Of a DNA stretch of 64,000 nt, positions 37,497 to 48,210 are shown in pieces (position 1 is the first letter of the stretch; each line of letters opens with the position of its first letter). A program made the position numbers and the translations under genes. Under the pieces are notes generated by a model, which ran no database searches, was not told the DNA's origin, and saw nothing but the letters and a program-made list of their open reading frames with translations. The DNA is taken from positions 43,254,247-43,318,246 of the forward strand of contig OW028576.1 of the NCBI GenBank assembly GCA_932294295.1. Direction: 5' to 3'. Source of the DNA: Alitta virens (Eukaryota; Annelida; Polychaeta; Phyllodocida; Nereididae).

Positions 37497-37815
37497 GAGT
37501 ATTTTCACTGAACAGCCCTAAATTCAGTACGTCATAAATCTTTCCTCTCCTCTTCTTACTCATTTTGCTTTTCAGACACAGTAGGTAATAACTAACCGAT
37601 TCCATAAATATAACTTTCTCAGAAAAATAACAAAAATCAACTAAATGATAAAGTGTCAAATATAAATTAAAATGCATAATAAATACTGCTGCTTGGATGC
37701 ACTTTGCTTCAGCCAATCACAGCCAAGGGCGGGAACTTTTTCAGCCAATAGAATTGCAGTATTCTGGTTTAGCCACCTGGGGGAAATACAGAGAACCTTC
37801 CGTGAAAATCCACTA
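37497..37815 (+). repeat. Dispersed repeat T, partial copy
   Basis: Direct repeat of 40705-41027: both begin TTTTCACTGA(A/G)CAGCCCT and share the blocks CAGAAAAATAACAAAAATCA and AGCCAATCACAGCCAAGGGC. Similarity stops after CGTGAAAATC near 37813, so the right half of the element is missing here. Confidence 0.7.
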
Positions 37816-38093
37816 TTTTCACCATTCATTCATTGATCATACTAAGTTGTTTGTATTAAGTGGATTTACTGGATTCCATTGGCTGTTTCGAGGCCATTGT
37901 ATTAAATTATTATTAAATTGTACAAATTAGAAGTGCTTGTTTATCACCTAAAAGAAGTACTCGTACTCGAGTACATTGACCAGAGGCTGTACTCCTACTT
38001 CCACTCACAGCATGTCTTGTTATGAGAATGTGCTATGTACAGCTTCTTACAATTTGATTTAGTCCTTATTTTTGTCCTTTCAATTCTTTGCAG

Positions 38094-38297
38094 GAGGAAT
38101 CCGTCCACAAACTTTTTTGTCGACATGATAGCTACGATTAAGAAATTTATTGAAGAATTAAAAAAAATCAAGAAAAGCGAAAATAAAGACGAAGCTAGAA
38201 TGCATACCAAGAGTCTGAGGGAAGATCTCTTTGAACAATATTTCTCTGTTTTGTTTTCATTGTTCAATGAAGTTACGGATGCTTCCTTCAGATATGT
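38094..38297 (+). CDS. Gene 1, exon 3
   Basis: Acceptor TTCTTTGCAG, donor GTAAGT after GATATGT is the best match for phase (exon ends 38297). It enters and leaves in phase 2. Encodes residues 194 to about 261 with a strongly Lys/Glu-rich helix (IKKFIEELKKIKKSENK) followed by hydrophobic FEQYFSVLFSLFNEV. A coiled-coil or helical linker before the PD motif is likely. Confidence 0.75.
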
Positions 38298-39847
38298 GTA
38301 AGTATCAGTTTATTTTTTAAATATTGAAATTTAAACCTGTGTTTAATAGTATTTAATATTTATGAAAGTTTTCCATTTGAGCATTTGCTTCTTGGCCACT
38401 CCATTGTGTGTGAATGAATAATATAATTTTTGACATACATGTATATATAGATATATACATATAAATATATATTATTTATATATATGTTTATTAATACGTT
38501 ATTTTAGGTTACATGAAGGTACTAAATAAAAAAAACAGTCAATCATATCAAAAGTACAGAAAAGGAATAAATTCATGAAATGCACAAAAAGTGATCATTG
38601 TCTTCATCATGCTTTCGTCCAAGTTACTTCCCACCTCTTCGATGGTTGCAATTTTAGGCATACCATGCGATGAGCGTTGATATGTTGTCAAACTGCAAGC
38701 TTTTGCGTTTTGTAGCACATTTATGACACTCTGTTTAACTAAATTGCATCCAGGTTTGGCTGGTTACTCGTCAGATTTTGGAAATACTAGCCATATCTTG
38801 AGAAAAATTATGAAATGATGGCTCTTTTTGCAGTAGATCAATGATATTACGGCTCTTAGCCTTGAATGCAGCCCATATGTTACTACATATCACTAATTGA
38901 ATCTAATCCTTTGCCAGAACAGTTTTGATTGCTATTTGAGATTTGGGCAGGAATAGGTCTGTGATGGGGATGTGACACGGTGCACTGCCTCCGCACACCC
39001 ATATTAAGTGCCCCTGGCACGTTATCTTTCTAAATTCACCCAGAAAAGGTACCGCAGGATAATCCGGCAAAGTAAGGGTATCATCATAATGTATTCATAT
39101 AATGCATGATCCACGTGGTCAGAGCTGTCATACTAAAAATTAACAAATAACTAATAGATGGGCTTGTCTCCTGTGCACAAAGTATGACATTCACTCTCAT
39201 GGAGTGTGAAATCATTTCCAAATCACTTTTAATAGGTTCCGTTTGTGCATACACACCAGTTCTCTACTAAACAAAATAAAAATATCTCAAGTGGTCGATG
39301 TGGTGGTATCCATTGCCATAGAAATTAAGTTTTTTAGTTGAAGGACTGACTCCATTTGCTGAATCCTTTGCTGGAGTTTGTAATATATATTTTTGCCTTT
39401 TGTTAACATATTACTGTCGTGCATATAAAATGGGCAAAATCTTCGCAGAAACATTGATATAAATAACAAACAGAATTGGGCCAAGAATTGAACCCGGCAG
39501 GACACAAAACTTGATATGAGTAATTTATTAGTTAATTATTGAATGTGACTTTCTTTTTTTGATTTTTTTTTAATAACTATCTACTAATTTATGAGAAACG
39601 TATAGCTTTGCTATTTGCTAAAATCTAAATATCATTTCATTATTACTGAATACGTGATATTTATTAAATTCCTGTCAAAAATTTACTTTTTACACGGGCA
39701 TATAAGGTAAGACTGAGCAGGCTTTGAGAGGTTGGCCAGATTTTACACGGGCATATAATTCTGTTCGGCTTCGAAGCAGTTCTGTTATCTTGATTTTTAA
39801 CTTTCAAAATGGTCGTATTACCATGAAAGTCATATTTTTTCTTGCAG
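38298..39847 (+). other. Gene 1, intron 3
   Basis: 1.55-kb AT-rich intron with a TATA-type dinucleotide-rich stretch at about 38440-38490. A region around 38620-39500 has slightly higher GC but no exon-like ORF with proper splice sites. Confidence 0.55.
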
Positions 39848-39968
39848 TTCTAAGAGACAAAGGACTATTGAATGCAGCATTGACCGTCCAAGAGATACGA
39901 AATTGATCACTGCTATACCGGATATCGAAATATTTGCGGGTTATGATAAATGTGTTCTTGTTGGCGAG
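39848..39968 (+). CDS. Gene 1, exon 4 (PD motif)
   Basis: Acceptor TTTCTTGCAG, donor GTAAGT. Encodes residues about 262-302: SIDRPRDTKLITAIPDIEIF followed by AGYDKCVLVGE. P286-D287 followed by a hydrophobic strand and E302 at the exon end matches motif II/III of PD-(D/E)XK folds (strand, turn, strand). Leaves in phase 0 so that the next exon supplies VK. Confidence 0.75.
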
Positions 39969-40054
39969 GTAAGTCTTTTAATGTTTTCATAACTTAGTTT
40001 TACAGAAAGCTTGAAATCGGCATTTAGATATACATGAGACGCAGCACTATGCTG

Positions 40055-40358
40055 TAGTGATGGCAAATCGGTCTCAAAACTGACATCGATTAATTGGTAA
40101 GCTGTTCGATGCGATAATTAATATAGATTTTTAAATCAATTTTATTTTTCCATAGACTTAGAACCAAAGCAAAGAAGAACATTAACTCCTCAACGTTCAA
40201 ACCTTAATATGTTTCCATTGGTTCGCTTTTCTCATAGTTGGCAGCTAGTGCTGCCACCTGTCGGAAACATCGAATTTTCAACACTAGCATTGCTTCTCGG
40301 CGGTTACTGTGTTTTGCCGACGATAATCGATTAAAATTGGTGAATCTTGCCATCACTA
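40055..40358. mobile_element. hAT-type MITE in gene 1 intron 4
   Basis: Ends TAGTGATGGCAA and TTGCCATCACTA form a 12-bp perfect terminal inverted repeat, with further inner similarity (ATCGATTAATTGG / CGATTAAAATTGG). Flanking 8-mers CTATGCTG (40047-40054) and CCTTGCTG (40359-40366) agree at 6 of 8 positions, as expected of an old 8-bp hAT duplication. 304 bp, no coding. Confidence 0.75.
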
Positions 40359-40704
40359 CCTTGCTGCCCTCTTATATACACTGCAATCCTAAGTACTTGT
40401 TATACATAAGTGAGGAAATTGATGATATAAGAATAAGTTCTTAACATGGCAATCAAATTAATTTTCAAAGGCTGTATGGTCACCGACCTATTGATTCTAA
40501 TGGTTATGTAGAAGTCTGATAATTATTAAGTCATGACCAAAACCCTCCATTTACCAGAACCTGAGTTTCCTATGGGCAAAGCCTTGTTTGAATTAACAAT
40601 TTTACGGAATGCAATAAGAGAAGATCACCTGCCTGGCTGGCCCAGCTCTCTGACGACTGTAGTCATAAACCTGTGAGGTCATTTAATTGTATTGAGAAAT
40701 ATAG

Positions 40705-41887
40705 TCTTTTCACTGAGCAGCCCTGAGTTCAGCAAGACATAAGTCCTTCCTCTCCTCTTATTACTCATTTTGCTTTTCAGACATAGAAGATCATAACTAA
40801 CTTATTCAATAAATATAACTTTCTCAGAAAAATAACAAAAATCAACTGAATGATAAGGTGTCAAATATACATTAAAATGCACAAAGAATACTGCTGCTAG
40901 GATGCACTTTGCTTCAGCCAATCACAGCCAAGGGCGGGAACTTTTTCAGCCAATAGAATTGCAGTATTCTGTCAAAGTCACCTGGTGGAAATACAGGGAA
41001 CTTTCCGTGAAAATCTACTATTGATACAACAGTTGTTGCAAATTAGATTTCTGCAAGCCTCGTTGCTATTTTTAGTGTGTTTAATGTATTTGACATCTTA
41101 TCATTCAGTTGATTTCTGTTATTTCCCAGAGAAAATTATATTTATGGAATAAGTTAGGAAATCCTGGCAAAACTTTTTTTAACTTCCGCTTTTATACAGT
41201 TTTGGGCGTACGTCACTCCATTAGAACCGCATTAAAATAGCGCAACTTTCAAACCAAAATTGATGAAGATCCAACGAGTAGAAGCCGAGAAAAGTCTGAT
41301 TATTGTACAAATTCAGGCCTCTCAAAATCCGTGATTTTTTGACGTTGTACAAATTGTCCACACACAATTCGTCTAACATGAACATGTATGATGAAACATA
41401 TCAAAACAAACTTAACGGCTGTTGTTTTTTCAAGAAACGGACCTTATTTTCGTTTTATTTTGATCTAGAATTGTTACAATAAAATAAATCCACTATGTTA
41501 GTGCTACTTCTTACATATAAATGCTAAAAAATTTATATTTAAGGATATTTATTGCATGATTGGTGGCGCACCTGTCACGTCACTGCATCGCCCTCTGGGA
41601 ATAGATAATCTCTTTCTTTTAAGCGAAAAAATATTATTTACCGTACTTCATGCTAGTTACAACCTTAAACAAGTGTTATTGGACTTTTAAAGTGTTGTAA
41701 AGTATAAATATATGATCTACATAAAGCTTTCGGTATAAATTTCCTGACTTTTATAATTTCTAAATTCTCGCACGTGCCACCAAGACGTTGCGTCATGAGC
41801 ATGTAAACAAGATGGAACGCTACCGATTCGAGTAATAACTAGAGAGGAAAGACTTATTGCTGAATTCAGGGCTGCTCAGTGAAAAGA
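40705..41887. mobile_element. 1.2-kb inverted-repeat DNA transposon T (non-autonomous)
   Basis: Left end TCTTTTCACTGAGCAGCCCT and right end AGGGCTGCTCAGTGAAAAGA are exact inverse complements, and the similarity runs about 30-60 bp inwards. A second internal inverted pair (about 40790-40880 and 41070-41165) suggests a nested or rearranged structure. No clear target duplication and no transposase ORF are seen, so the superfamily is open. A partial relative lies at 37497-37815. Confidence 0.75.
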
Positions 41888-42101
41888 CTCTTACATGAAA
41901 GGATAATTTAGCATCACACCTGTCATCACAGCAAGTTTCTCTGTTATGAGAGACGTCAGCTCAAATTTTAGCTTAGCTTGTAATTTGGCTCTGTACAGCT
42001 TGTCATTTGGCCCTGTTACTGTTAGTTTGCACGTGCATATTTCTTGAAATTCACCCATAATAGTGGGTATGCACAAAGAGATTAATTGCTTTATTTTTCA
42101 G

Positions 42102-42207
42102 GTGAAGAGGTTTGGTGCCCGTCACAGTAAATACGAGACTCACAGGGGCCATGGGGTAAAGGATGACCAAATCTGTACCGACTCCACTCAAATGGATGAT
42201 GATAATG
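42102..42207 (+). CDS. Gene 1, exon 5 (K of the E-x-K motif)
   Basis: Acceptor TATTTTTCAG; donor GTGAAGTA after GATAATG. Encodes VKRFGARHSKYETHRG and an acidic tail (about residues 303-337). Its first two residues complete E302-V303-K304. Reading past the donor meets a TAA 29 nt later, so intron retention would truncate the protein just after the motif. Confidence 0.65.
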
Positions 42208-43043
42208 GTGAAGTATTTACTCTATTGCCTAACTGCATATAAGGTAACAATTTCTGAAAAAGTCCTAGCTTGATCCATTCCAAATTACTTTTCCCATCAA
42301 AATGAAGGGGTCTTGGTATTGTGTCTTAAATCCACTTGTCTATTTCTGCAGCATCAAACTGCAAACCAGTCATGCGGTCAGTTGGGTTAATGTAGAGCTT
42401 AGGTTTGCCAGCATACTTTTACCATAGCTTCTGTTTAAATTGATCAAGATTGCAAGTTAAATCAGCTATGAATCTAACACTGGCAGAGCACCATTTAAAC
42501 TGCTTGGCCAGAATCGGGGATAACTCTGGCATGCGCCTTTGCACCTATGACCCATTGAAATGGCAAAAGGCACACTCATCAGGACAGTGGGTGCCCCAAG
42601 GGCTATCTAGACCTATTCAAAAGTTGGCTACTTTTTAGTTTCATGTTACTGTACAGTTTCCCATGCTTATTATTTGTTCATACTTACCTGAGCCGATGCA
42701 ATTGACGGAGTAGTACCGAAAAAACAGAGCGAATGTAGAACACTTAGTTGTAATGGGAATCACACGATTCAAGCGGGTGGCTTCTCACTTCATATTGCAG
42801 TGTTTATAAGTGCAAGTGTTGCCTATGTAGTCTATGCCCAGCTTTTTGGGGGTGTTCATGAGCCGTTGTGCTTGGATGACAATGCACAATGTAAACGATC
42901 TGATGAAGCTGTGTGCCACTGTCACCAATTGTACTTCTCATCTGCAAGCTCTTGCATATGCCCTTTTGGAGTTGGCATCAGTCTTGGCTGTCTTGTGTTA
43001 CATTATTTGATGACATTTATAACCTGATATTTTTGTGTTTTAG

Positions 43044-43094
43044 GCAGAGGTCAGCGAACAAATTTGGAACCTGAAGAACCACCTCGCAAACAAG
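43044..43094 (+). CDS. Gene 1, exon 6 (51-nt microexon-like)
   Basis: Acceptor TGTGTTTTAG, donor GTATGG. Phase 1 in and out. Encodes GRGQRTNLEPEEPPRKQ, a charged, probably disordered linker. Short and therefore less certain than the others, but its phase fits both neighbours and it could be skipped without a frame change. Confidence 0.6.
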
Positions 43095-43168
43095 GTATGG
43101 TGATTTAGACCGATCCATCAGTCCTTACATGTAGATGTAGGGACTGATGGTCAGGTCAGTGTCTCAAT

Positions 43169-43416
43169 TAGGGCTGTACACCTTTATCTTTAAAACGATA
43201 CGATACGTATCACGATACAGTAAAAGTGATATGATATGTTTCATGATACATATCGTTATGCTATATTAATTGGAGAATTAAACAAAGCCTACAATAAAAA
43301 ACGCCGCTCTACATACCTTTTAATTGTATTGTTATTATCAATAACAATTACCAATACCTGTATCGTTATCCTTGTATCAGTACAAACGGTATATCAAGAA
43401 CCGGTGTACAGCCCTA
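43169..43416. mobile_element. hAT-type MITE in gene 1 intron 6
   Basis: Ends TAGGGCTGTACACC and GGTGTACAGCCCTA are perfect 14-bp inverted repeats. They are flanked by 8-bp duplications GTCTCAAT (43161-43168) and GTCCCAAT (43417-43424) with one mismatch. The interior is AT-rich with ATCGTTAT/ATACGATA words. A decayed relative of its right part lies at about 47500-47560. Confidence 0.82.
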
Positions 43417-44271
43417 GTCCCAATGCTATTCAATCTGAAGCTCAGTCAACTTATATGACCAGCTGCCACAGGCAGATGATTATTAGACAATACCAAAGAG
43501 TACTGACACTTACATATGGTTACATGGGGTAACAGCCCTTTCTGGATAATTTCCCCGCATGACCGAGACGAGACATTGGTATCCCCCATCATCTGGAAGG
43601 TTGGCGCCTTCACTTTGAAGGCTTCACCTACAAGTCGGCGTCAGGCTGATCTCTTCACTGAGATGGGTTGGCCCTGGTCAACAAGTCTGCCCCTTTCACT
43701 GAGCCAAACCAATCTATGGACACTTTATCTGCCGTGCCAATATCCGTTTGTCTATAACCTTGTATATCAGTATATCAGCATATGCAGTGCCAACCTGTGT
43801 TGAAGGGTATGTTCTTAAGTTACATAAAATGTTACTCCAGTAGACAGAATATAAAAATATCACTTTAGAGCAAATCTGAACAATATAAAATGTTTGAAAA
43901 TAATATTGTTCAAAAAGGCTTGTTTTTCAGACTCGACAACATATTTTAAAAGAGTAATAGATGCTGGGTCCATTACATCTTTTAGCTTTTAAACCTTGCT
44001 ATATGGCCCTTAACAAATTCGCTGAAGGTAAAAAATCTGGGTGTTAGTAGAACAAATGAAAATAATTATGATGGGTTCACTATCTCTCTATAAAATAAAT
44101 AAACTTCACCTGACATATAATTTTTCATGCCTTCAAAAATTAACGATTTGTTTACATAACATTGTACATTTATGGCCATTGAGATGAAAACGAGGCAAAA
44201 ACGAACGTCATGGGTGTCGTATTCAGAGTGCAATTTGTTAGATATCACCTACAATATTCATCCGATGTTCA

Positions 44272-44570
44272 AAAATCTAATTTTATTATGTACAAAAATG
44301 TGTCAGTAATTCGATTATAGCCTAGCTTGAAACAAATCTGATCTCAATTTTTTGTAAAAATAATCTTGAAATCGCGGATTGGCGACCTTCTTCATTATGT
44401 TGCAATGAATAATGAGCTAATATGTAAACAAAGCCGATCGAGTAAATTTTTTAATAATATTTACTAATTTAGAACAATCTAGACAAAACATGTTCTTGAA
44501 ATCATCAATTAGAGGCCTTTTATTTCATTTGGATAGCTTTTTTGGTGGTACAAATATCGTTTGACAATCC
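44272..44570 (+). repeat. Dispersed repeat R1, copy 2
   Basis: Partner of 30848-31135 in opposite orientation; see there for the shared blocks. It lies in gene 1 intron 6 (43095-44834). No terminal repeats found. Confidence 0.6.
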
Positions 44571-44834
44571 AGTCGCTTGAGTTGATGCTGACAGGACACA
44601 GTGATAGATATTGTCTGAGTAGTGAAATATTCTGGACAGTGAACCCAGATAATTCAAACACCTGGGTTCCTGAGTCATTTGTTTGGATTTGCAGATGATT
44701 ACGGAATTCTATCTTGAACCCTATTTGTTACTGTTTTCTGACCTATAGCTGTCTTTACACTTTAACATACATGTAAACACTAGGACATAAAAAGGAAAAA
44801 ACTGTCTAATTCATGGTGTGGACTTGCTTTGCAG

Positions 44835-44897
44835 CAAAGCTGAACGAAGATGTTTGCCGGGAAGATTCAGGACAAGTAGAAGCACTTGGCCCAGAAG
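44835..44897 (+). CDS. Gene 1, exon 7
   Basis: Acceptor TTGCTTTGCAG, donor GTTTGT. Phase 1 in and out, 63 nt. Encodes AKLNEDVCREDSGQVEALGP and a final Glu: acidic linker sequence, also skippable in frame. The longer ORF across it to 45301 reads through the donor and is not supported. Confidence 0.6.
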
Positions 44898-45911
44898 GTT
44901 TGTATTGCTTTATCTTCCATTTAATGAATAATATCTTGGGTGTTTACCCTTGGCTTATGCCATATATGCCAAAAGGTGTTACCAAAGTCGGTGTGGTCTC
45001 CATCTGTCCATCTATTGTGACAATAACTGTACTGGTATTAGTTCTACACTACCCAAACTTTCACAGATTGAACATTATAGAGAGAACTTATATGAGTCAA
45101 AACATTTTTACCTGTATCCTATCACCAGTGAATTTATTTAACTCCATAAGGATGTATATGAAAAGCCCTGATCCCATTTCCAAGTTGCTTTTGCACTCTT
45201 GGGAATTTGACTGTAATTCTGTTAGTTTACCTGTAGGGATTATATTGTTGGAGTATTCAACCTCAGATTTGAGGTTGTCTCAACTTGTGGGAACTCTGTA
45301 ATGCCCCTATTTTAGGTCTGATGTTTGTTTTTCTCTCCTAAAAATTTACTACATAATTTTATTTGAAAAATATAGACTCAGAATTTTCATTTATTTTACA
45401 TACATGACATTTTCATGACTGACGAGTGATTATTGCTCTTATATTCCCGCCACCATATTTGTTTTGTTGACACAATGCATTGTAAGTCAATATCATAATT
45501 TACTTAAATTTTGTGAAATAAGGCCTGTCACATACTGAAAGGGTATGGGGAAAAAAATAAGTACAGGTTTTCCAAAGAAAAAATAGTTTCACCAAATATT
45601 GAATGATTGAAAGGCCTAGCTGACTATGACGTAACCATTGTGATATCATTGTTGTGATATCATTAGAGCCAATGGTGACATCATCATCATCATGTCACCA
45701 TAGGCCAATTGTGATGTCATGAACCCAGAATGCCTGCCACAGTAAAATTAAAATGGTTGCATCAAGATGAGAACTGTTTTCTGTCAGAAACAGGTTCAAC
45801 TAGCTGGACGTAATTTATTGGACTTTTTTTTTTCAAATCTAACTGCAGTTTTTTCATATCACCCTACCTAGTGATCTAAACCATACAACTATTCTTGTAC
45901 ACATGTCTACT

Positions 45912-46000
45912 TCTGTTGCCTAGTGGTAGTGTGCTCAGCTTCAGATCCAGACTTCCCTAGTTCAAGATTATTCCTGATTTGAATGCTTTGTAGTCCAGCC
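45912..46000 (+). mobile_element. Possible tRNA-derived SINE head
   Basis: GTTGCCTAGTGGTAGTGTG resembles a tRNA A box region and GTTCAAGATTA a decayed B box 40-odd bases later, the usual RNA polymerase III spacing. The body beyond about 46000 is unassigned. Different from the SINE at 47977 and 57264. Confidence 0.45.
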
Positions 46001-46323
46001 TCCATTCAGTCACATTGTCACCTTATAGTCTCTTTGTCCCTGCATAGTCTCCTGGGGAAATGCACTATTTTTGGACAACCTACCAAGTTTTCTGTCATCG
46101 GGTCAGTCAAAACTCAAGGTCTTCCACTTTTGGCTCAGTCACCATAGCTTCCAGTCATTTGCCTGCGTTTAATGGCTTGTCTAACAGCTTATTTTGACCG
46201 CTTTAGTGTTTAGCAACCCGCCCCACAAACTTCCCAACCCACAGTGTTCTAGTTTGATTTTGCCTTGGCGGTGGTATGATGAAAATAACCAAAGGTTTTA
46301 TAAGGCATACAAGCATCCATCAT

Positions 46324-46797
46324 TATAGTGCGTTGTTGCTACGCAACGCACAATACTAGATTCTTTCGCTGAAGTATTACGTGTAATGCTTCCGGTTTGC
46401 CACTTTCGGAGCGGCAAATTCAAGTTTGTTTCCTTATCCATAGTGGGGGTCTTCGACGTCTTTGTCACCTATTTCTAGGCTAAAATATCCACTATATTTC
46501 TTAAAATAATTTTCTTTCCACGCTGCCAGTTTCAACTGCCTCCTTGCATCATCGTTCCTGGCTTCGCGTATTTCCGCCATATTTGCCGAAACAACTACCA
46601 GTCACCAGAGGTCTCTACTAAAGTGGTAGCTACGTAGTGGTTCCCTTCTGAATTACTGAAGCCAATTCTAATAGCAGTTTATGACCATACAATTGAATAT
46701 CACACCTATCACACTGGAGATTGCAATTAGTAATACAGTGCTGTAAAGAAAAGCATTAGAATTTTATTGCAATCCAGCATTCAGAATTACTAGATAT
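46324..46797 (+). repeat. Dispersed repeat R2, copy 1
   Basis: Direct repeat of 49588-50725: shared blocks TTCGCTGAAGTATT, AGTGGGGG(T/C)CTTCGAC, TAGTGGTTCCCTTCTGAATT and AAGAAAAGCATTAGAA. It opens with a palindrome GTGCGTTG...CAACGCAC. The end lies near an ACTAG word. Class unknown. Confidence 0.65.
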
Positions 46798-46999
46798 TTA
46801 CATAGTGTAATGGGGACTTAAGAGCCTTCAGGGGGAGTACCATGCCAGTCCATGCAAAGAATATGTACCAAGAACACGCACTCTCGTAAGTAGGACGCGC
46901 TATGCATGCTGGGGAAGGAGGCGAATTGTTAACTGAGCTGATGATGTCACGAACAGAGAACAATCGGCGACAATTGAGTGACATCATACTGGCCTATTA

Positions 47000-47360
47000 T
47001 GACGTCATTTGACATGATAAGCCTACGTAGCATTCAGATCTAATGCTTGTAACATTGTGTAAATTGTGGTATATATGTTGCTCCATTCGCTCATTATAGC
47101 ACTTAAATTGGGCTTTTTTATTTTAAACATCAAATAGATGAAAGTACAGATTTATTTATCCATTAGGGGCGTTGAATTTGTGCCTAGCGCCTTGAAATCT
47201 GGGGGAAGGAGGTGCAGCATTTACAATGTAAAGTATAGGGAGTGGCACTTCTTGGTACGTATTCTTTGTTGCAACCTTTGTTTGATGACGTCATCACACA
47301 ATGAGGTCATTGAGTGCCTTGGTGACGTCACAAACGTGTTGAGGACCAGCATATATATAG
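47000..47360 (+). promoter_or_regulatory. CRE/TATA promoter-like cluster in intron 7
   Basis: Three perfect CREB/ATF sites TGACGTCA occur at 47000-47007, 47286-47293 (inside a 14-bp palindrome TGATGACGTCATCA) and 47323-47330. ATATATATAG at 47351-47360 lies 20 bp after the last. Site-TATA order is that of a cAMP-type promoter, about 440 bp before exon 8. A function as an internal start for gene 1 is inference only. Confidence 0.4.
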
Positions 47361-47795
47361 CTCCTCCTGTTGATCCAAAAGTCCCCCATTATATACTTTT
47401 TATATATATTTTCTGTAACATCACAGGAACATCTGAGTAGCAGGTGTTTTATTGGCTAAAAATTGCCGCCCGCATATCGTTTGATTGTATCATTATTATT
47501 ACATGAAGGTTATCAATATTGTTGTCCTTGTACTGGTACAAATGGTATATCGAGAACCTACTCTAAAGGCATATTTTCCTTTATACATATATATATTGTG
47601 AAAAATAGCCAGGACAGCGAGCAAATTTAAAGCTTCCCAATTTTCCCCAAACTAAATTTTTTCTTTTTTTAAATGTTAGTTCCCCTTCATGACTAGTCAA
47701 ACTAAATTAAAAATTATCTGTGATGGAGCATGTTTTTTTTCTTCAAGTTTATAGACACAGAGAAGGGTCTTATTCTTGTAATTTTTGTGTTGCAG

Positions 47796-47916
47796 CATCT
47801 GGAAGCAAAAGCACCTCCAACATAGGTACTGACCTGTCCAAGAAAAGTGAGGCAGAAAGAGAAAGTGGAATTGGTGGCAGTGGTGATTCAAAGCAGATGT
47901 GTAAATGCCATTACAG
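47796..47916 (+). CDS. Gene 1, exon 8
   Basis: Acceptor TTTGTGTTGCAG, donor GTCAGT. Phase 1 in, phase 2 out. Encodes SGSKSTSNIGTDLSKKSEAE followed by a Gly/Ser linker and KQMCKCHY. Low-complexity, hydrophilic and probably flexible, with a CxC pair near the end before the C-terminal folded block. Confidence 0.7.
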
Positions 47917-47976
47917 GTCAGTGATTGATTTATATGCAGTAAAACTTGTTGTATAGATACTGTTAATAATCACGGA

Positions 47977-48210
47977 TGGGGGCCTAGTGCGCTGGGCTTC
48001 CAACCACTGGATCCCGGATTCAATTCCCGATCGAGCCTAAGTTGGATGGCTGTTTTATCCTTCATCTCATTCTCATGGCCCCTGCTTGTCCTAATTAGCC
48101 CATCAGATGCAGAAAACAGGAGGTAAAGCCCTAATCCACCCTTGTTCATAATCACTGACTCGGCATTAAAATTATACCTATTCCAAGCCAATTGTGCTTT
48201 AACTGCGCAT
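47977..48210 (+). mobile_element. tRNA-Gly-like SINE, copy 1
   Basis: GGGGCCTAG, GGGCTTCCAACCACTGG and CCCGGATTCAATTCCCG match a tRNA head with an anticodon-like TCC and a B box; part of the A box (about 11 nt) is deleted. The following GTTGGATGGCTGTTTTATCC and GCCCATCAGATGCA blocks are shared with the minus-strand copy at 57815-57934. The minus-strand ORF here is spurious. Confidence 0.7.

Larger units (their letters stand above)
35491..38093 (+). other. Gene 1, intron 2
   Basis: 2.6-kb intron between exons 2 and 3. It contains a long perfect-like hairpin (36075-36155), a terminal fragment of an inverted-repeat transposon near 37433-37463 (GGGGCTGCTCAGTGAAAAGA) and the start of a related repeat at about 37497. 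Many minus-strand ORFs here are AT-rich noise. Confidence 0.65.
44898..47795 (+). other. Gene 1, intron 7
   Basis: 2.9-kb intron with a patch of GATATCATT/TGACATCAT repeats and inverted repeats (45640-45725), a tRNA-like SINE candidate (45912), repeat R2 (46324-46797) and a promoter-like CRE/TATA cluster (47000-47360). No host exon was found inside. Confidence 0.6.

Noticed and set aside
42208..42240. Gene 1 ending at the TAA after exon 5
   Set aside because: A donor at 42208 and phase-matched downstream exons make continuation more likely, though intron retention cannot be excluded.
44813..45301. 162-codon plus-strand ORF as a gene
   Set aside because: Only its first part (44835-44897) is a phase-consistent exon; the rest reads through a donor into intron sequence.
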